From NCBI GenBank assembly GCA_048158365.1, contig JBLLNL010000005.1: DNA of 64,000 nucleotides; one strand, written 5' to 3'. Origin of the DNA: Azoarcus_F sp048158365 (GTDB lineage Bacteria; Pseudomonadota; Gammaproteobacteria; Burkholderiales; Rhodocyclaceae). A program made the translations under genes and the position numbers. Below, piece by piece: positions 61,974-64,000 of this stretch (the first letter of the stretch is position 1; the number at the start of each line of letters is the position of its first letter). Below the pieces are notes generated by a model that did not search any database, was not told the DNA's origin, and worked only from the letters and a program-made list of their open reading frames with translations.

Positions 61974-63656
61974 TCAGCCGCGCCCCTTGCCACCCCGCCA
62001 GATCGACACGAGCACCGCGATTCCCCCGATCACGGCGGCCACGAAACCAAGAATCGCAAACAAGGGCGTGCCGGACGACGCATCTCCGGCGACCGTCATC
62101 ACGATCGACGACCCGATGATCAGCGCAGCGGTGACGATGCCCAGCGTCAAGCGGCTGAAGGCCCGATCGATCTGGTCGCCGAACTGCTTGAGCGGCACCA
62201 CATCGACCTGCACCCGGAAGCTGCCGCGCCTCACCATGCGCAGCACTCGAACCAGATCCCGGGGCAATCCGGTGATCAGTTCGAACGCACCGAGCGTCGA
62301 TCGCCAGCCGCGCCGGGCCAGTGCCTCGGGCGAGTGATGAGCCAGGATACAGCGCTTCAGGAAGGGCCCCGCGACACTCGACATCTCAAAGTCCGGATCC
62401 AGCTGCCGGCCCATGCCTTCCAGCGTGACGAAGGCCTTGATCAGCAGCGTCAGGTCGGGCGGTAGCGACAACGCATGCTCGCGCATGATCGCCATCAGAT
62501 CGGACAGCATCATGCCGAGATTGAGCGACTTCAGCGGAACCCCGTGATACTGATCGATGAAGGCGTCGATCTCGCCGTGCAGGGCGCTGGCATCCGGATC
62601 GCTGCCGGAACCCCATTCCAGAAGCACTTCGGCGGCCGCCTCGGCATCGCGACTGACCAGGCCATCGAGCAGCAGCGCGACCTCATAGCGACGCGCCTCC
62701 GTCAGACGCCCGACCATGCCGAAATCGACGAAAGCGATGCGGTTGCCGGGCAGGTAGAAGACGTTTCCCGGGTGAGGATCGGCATGAAAGAATCCGTCCT
62801 CCAGCATCATCTTCAGCACCGCCTCGGCGCCACGCCGCGCAAGCAGGCGGCGATCGAGGCCTGCGTCATCGAGCGCAGCGAGGCGTCGCCCCGGAATGCC
62901 GTCTATGAAATCCTGGACGTTGAGCCGCTCGCAGGTCCATTGCCAGTGGATGCGGGGAACGACGATGTCGTCACGACCGGCGAAGCTGGCTGCGATCCGC
63001 TCGGCGCTGCGACATTCCGCGGCGAAGTCCATCTCGCGGCGCAGCGACAGCGTCAGCTGCCTGACGATCTCGCGCAGGCGGTAGCGATGCAGGTCGGGTG
63101 CCTCGGTCTCGAAGATCTCGGCGAGACGGGCAAGCAGTCTAAGGTCGGCCTGGACGACCGGCCAGATATCCGGACGGCGCACCTTGAGCACGACGGCCGT
63201 GCCGTCGATCAGGCGGGCACGATAGACCTGGGCGAGCGAGGCCGCCGCCAGCGGCTGCGTGTCGAGTTCCGCGAAGACGGCCTCCGGCGCTTCGCCCAGA
63301 TCCTCCACGAGTTGCGCGCGAATGCGCTCGTAGGCGACCGGGGGCACCGCATCCTGCAAGGCCTCGAACTCGGCGATCCACTCGGGCGAAAACAGATCCA
63401 CCCGCGTCGCCAGCATCTGTCCGAGCTTGATGAAGGTCGGACCCAGTTCCTCGAGAGCGCGGGACACGCGCGCCGCCGGCTCGAGCAAGGCCAGATCGGC
63501 CGGCACATGCCAGTGCAGCGTCCTGCCCGCGCGCTCGAGCGCACCGGCCATGCCGACACGGCGCACCACATCGCCAAAACCGTAGCGGATCAGGACGGCG
63601 GCGATGTCATGGACGCGCCCGAGGTCGCGTGCGGCCTTGACCGCCTGCCACAGCAT
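61974..63656 (-). CDS. ABC1/AarF (UbiB-type) atypical kinase
   Basis: This 560-residue protein has the ABC1/ADCK hallmarks: KLGQ in FIKLGQMLATRVD (about 76-79), the alanine-rich loop PLAAASLAQVYRA (about 134-146), HADPHPGNVFYL and DFGMVGRL. The C-terminus holds two membrane helices (about 510-530 and 537-555). ABC1 proteins act in ubiquinone synthesis or lipid homeostasis. The N-terminus (DLGRVHDIAAVLIRYGFGDV) is unlike E. coli UbiB, so it may be a paralogue rather than the canonical UbiB; hence no symbol is given. It is coupled to the next gene (TGATG overlap). Confidence 0.85.
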   Translation of the reverse strand: MLWQAVKAARDLGRVHDIAAVLIRYGFGDVVRRVGMAGALERAGRTLHWHVPADLALLEPAARVSRALEELGPTFIKLGQMLATRVDLFSPEWIAEFEALQDAVPPVAYERIRAQLVEDLGEAPEAVFAELDTQPLAAASLAQVYRARLIDGTAVVLKVRRPDIWPVVQADLRLLARLAEIFETEAPDLHRYRLREIVRQLTLSLRREMDFAAECRSAERIAASFAGRDDIVVPRIHWQWTCERLNVQDFIDGIPGRRLAALDDAGLDRRLLARRGAEAVLKMMLEDGFFHADPHPGNVFYLPGNRIAFVDFGMVGRLTEARRYEVALLLDGLVSRDAEAAAEVLLEWGSGSDPDASALHGEIDAFIDQYHGVPLKSLNLGMMLSDLMAIMREHALSLPPDLTLLIKAFVTLEGMGRQLDPDFEMSSVAGPFLKRCILAHHSPEALARRGWRSTLGAFELITGLPRDLVRVLRMVRRGSFRVQVDVVPLKQFGDQIDRAFSRLTLGIVTAALIIGSSIVMTVAGDASSGTPLFAILGFVAAVIGGIAVLVSIWRGGKGRG

Positions 63657-64000
63657 CAGTCGTGCGACTGTGGCGGTTCGGCGTCAGTCCTGGCGCTGCG
63701 CTCGGGTTGCAGGCGTTCGGCGATCCCGGCGAGGAAGCCCGAGGCCATGCCTGCCAGCAGCGCGCCGCCGCTGCGCAGACCGTGTGCGCCAGCCTCGAGC
63801 TGCGCCCTGGCCAGATCGCCGACCGTATCGCGCAACTGGCCGAGTGACGCGGCCACCCGACCGCCCACATGGGTGCCGCTGTTGCGCGCATGATCGGCCA
63901 GATCGTGAAGCGTGGCGGACGCGAATCCGGTCGCCCCCTTCGCCGCATTGCGCATGGTCTCGATGAACATCGCCTCAAGTCCGGTCAGGTCGTCCAGGGT
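63656..64000 (-). CDS. partial small helical protein coupled to the kinase gene
   Basis: The frame covers at least 104 residues from ATG 63968-63970, and stays open to the window edge, so the true start may lie beyond 64000. The visible protein is alanine-rich and helical, with a hydrophobic GALLAGMASGFLAGIAERL segment near the C-terminus, suggesting membrane association. It overlaps the kinase gene start (TGATG). I do not recognise the family; a phasin-like or membrane-associated accessory role is possible but unsupported. Confidence 0.55.
   Translation of the reverse strand, partial: TLDDLTGLEAMFIETMRNAAKGATGFASATLHDLADHARNSGTHVGGRVAASLGQLRDTVGDLARAQLEAGAHGLRSGGALLAGMASGFLAGIAERLQPERSARTDAEPPQSHD

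Overview
The window is a high-GC chromosomal segment, most likely from a betaproteobacterium and probably close to the Rhodocyclales (Azoarcus/Thauera type). The evidence is gene content and order read from the sequence: mreBCD-mrdA-rodA-rlpA-dacA-ybeD-lipB-lipA opposite gatCAB; phoBR followed by a DUF971 gene, ubiE, a Tim44-like gene and ubiJ; mnmG-rsmG-parA-parB next to atpIBEFHAGDC; and a tRNA-Arg(CCG) beside a short cytochrome c and a rep helicase. The genus is an inference from memory of gene order, not from a search.

Positions 1-20,300 are an accessory-rich stretch. It holds a Phd/PIN toxin-antitoxin pair, two stand-alone CBS proteins, a YqaA-type membrane protein, an M32 carboxypeptidase, a coiled-coil/LysM protein and ppnN. 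Between 8.0 and 13.9 kb lies a self-contained cluster: a 563-residue protein that looks like a divergent M29/NicX-type metalloenzyme with a cysteine-pair tail, an FCD-type GntR regulator and a DctPQM TRAP transporter. The two promoter regions of this cluster share a TTGCATGCAA-like palindrome, present twice in each with centres 62-63 bp apart. A DUF4399 protein, an aldehyde dehydrogenase and ilvD follow. Gene decay is frequent here: the start of an alanine dehydrogenase gene, the end of a pirin gene, the end of a PIN gene next to a 33-bp inverted duplication, a RAYT transposase tail, a REP-like hairpin, and an endonuclease/exonuclease/phosphatase gene broken by two stops and a frameshift.

Positions 20,300-49,000 are mostly housekeeping. 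They include rep, dadA, dksA, lipoate synthesis (lipB, lipA), the cell-elongation and wall cluster (mreBCD, mrdA, rodA, rlpA, dacA), the Asp/Glu-tRNA amidotransferase (gatCAB), a YeeE/YedE-type sulfur transporter, a class II glutamine amidotransferase, a HIT protein, a 538-residue protein with a PilZ-like motif, phoBR with a candidate Pho box, and quinone-synthesis genes (ubiE, ubiJ).

Positions 49,000-64,000 carry the F1Fo ATP synthase operon on the minus strand. It is separated from ubiJ by a strong bidirectional terminator, and a terminator-shaped hairpin with seven U residues lies inside atpI. A UMF1-type transporter, the mnmG-rsmG-parA-parB operon and an ABC1/UbiB-type kinase gene follow. 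The last gene, coupled to the kinase gene, runs off the right edge. I saw no CRISPR array, rRNA, intact insertion sequence or prophage.
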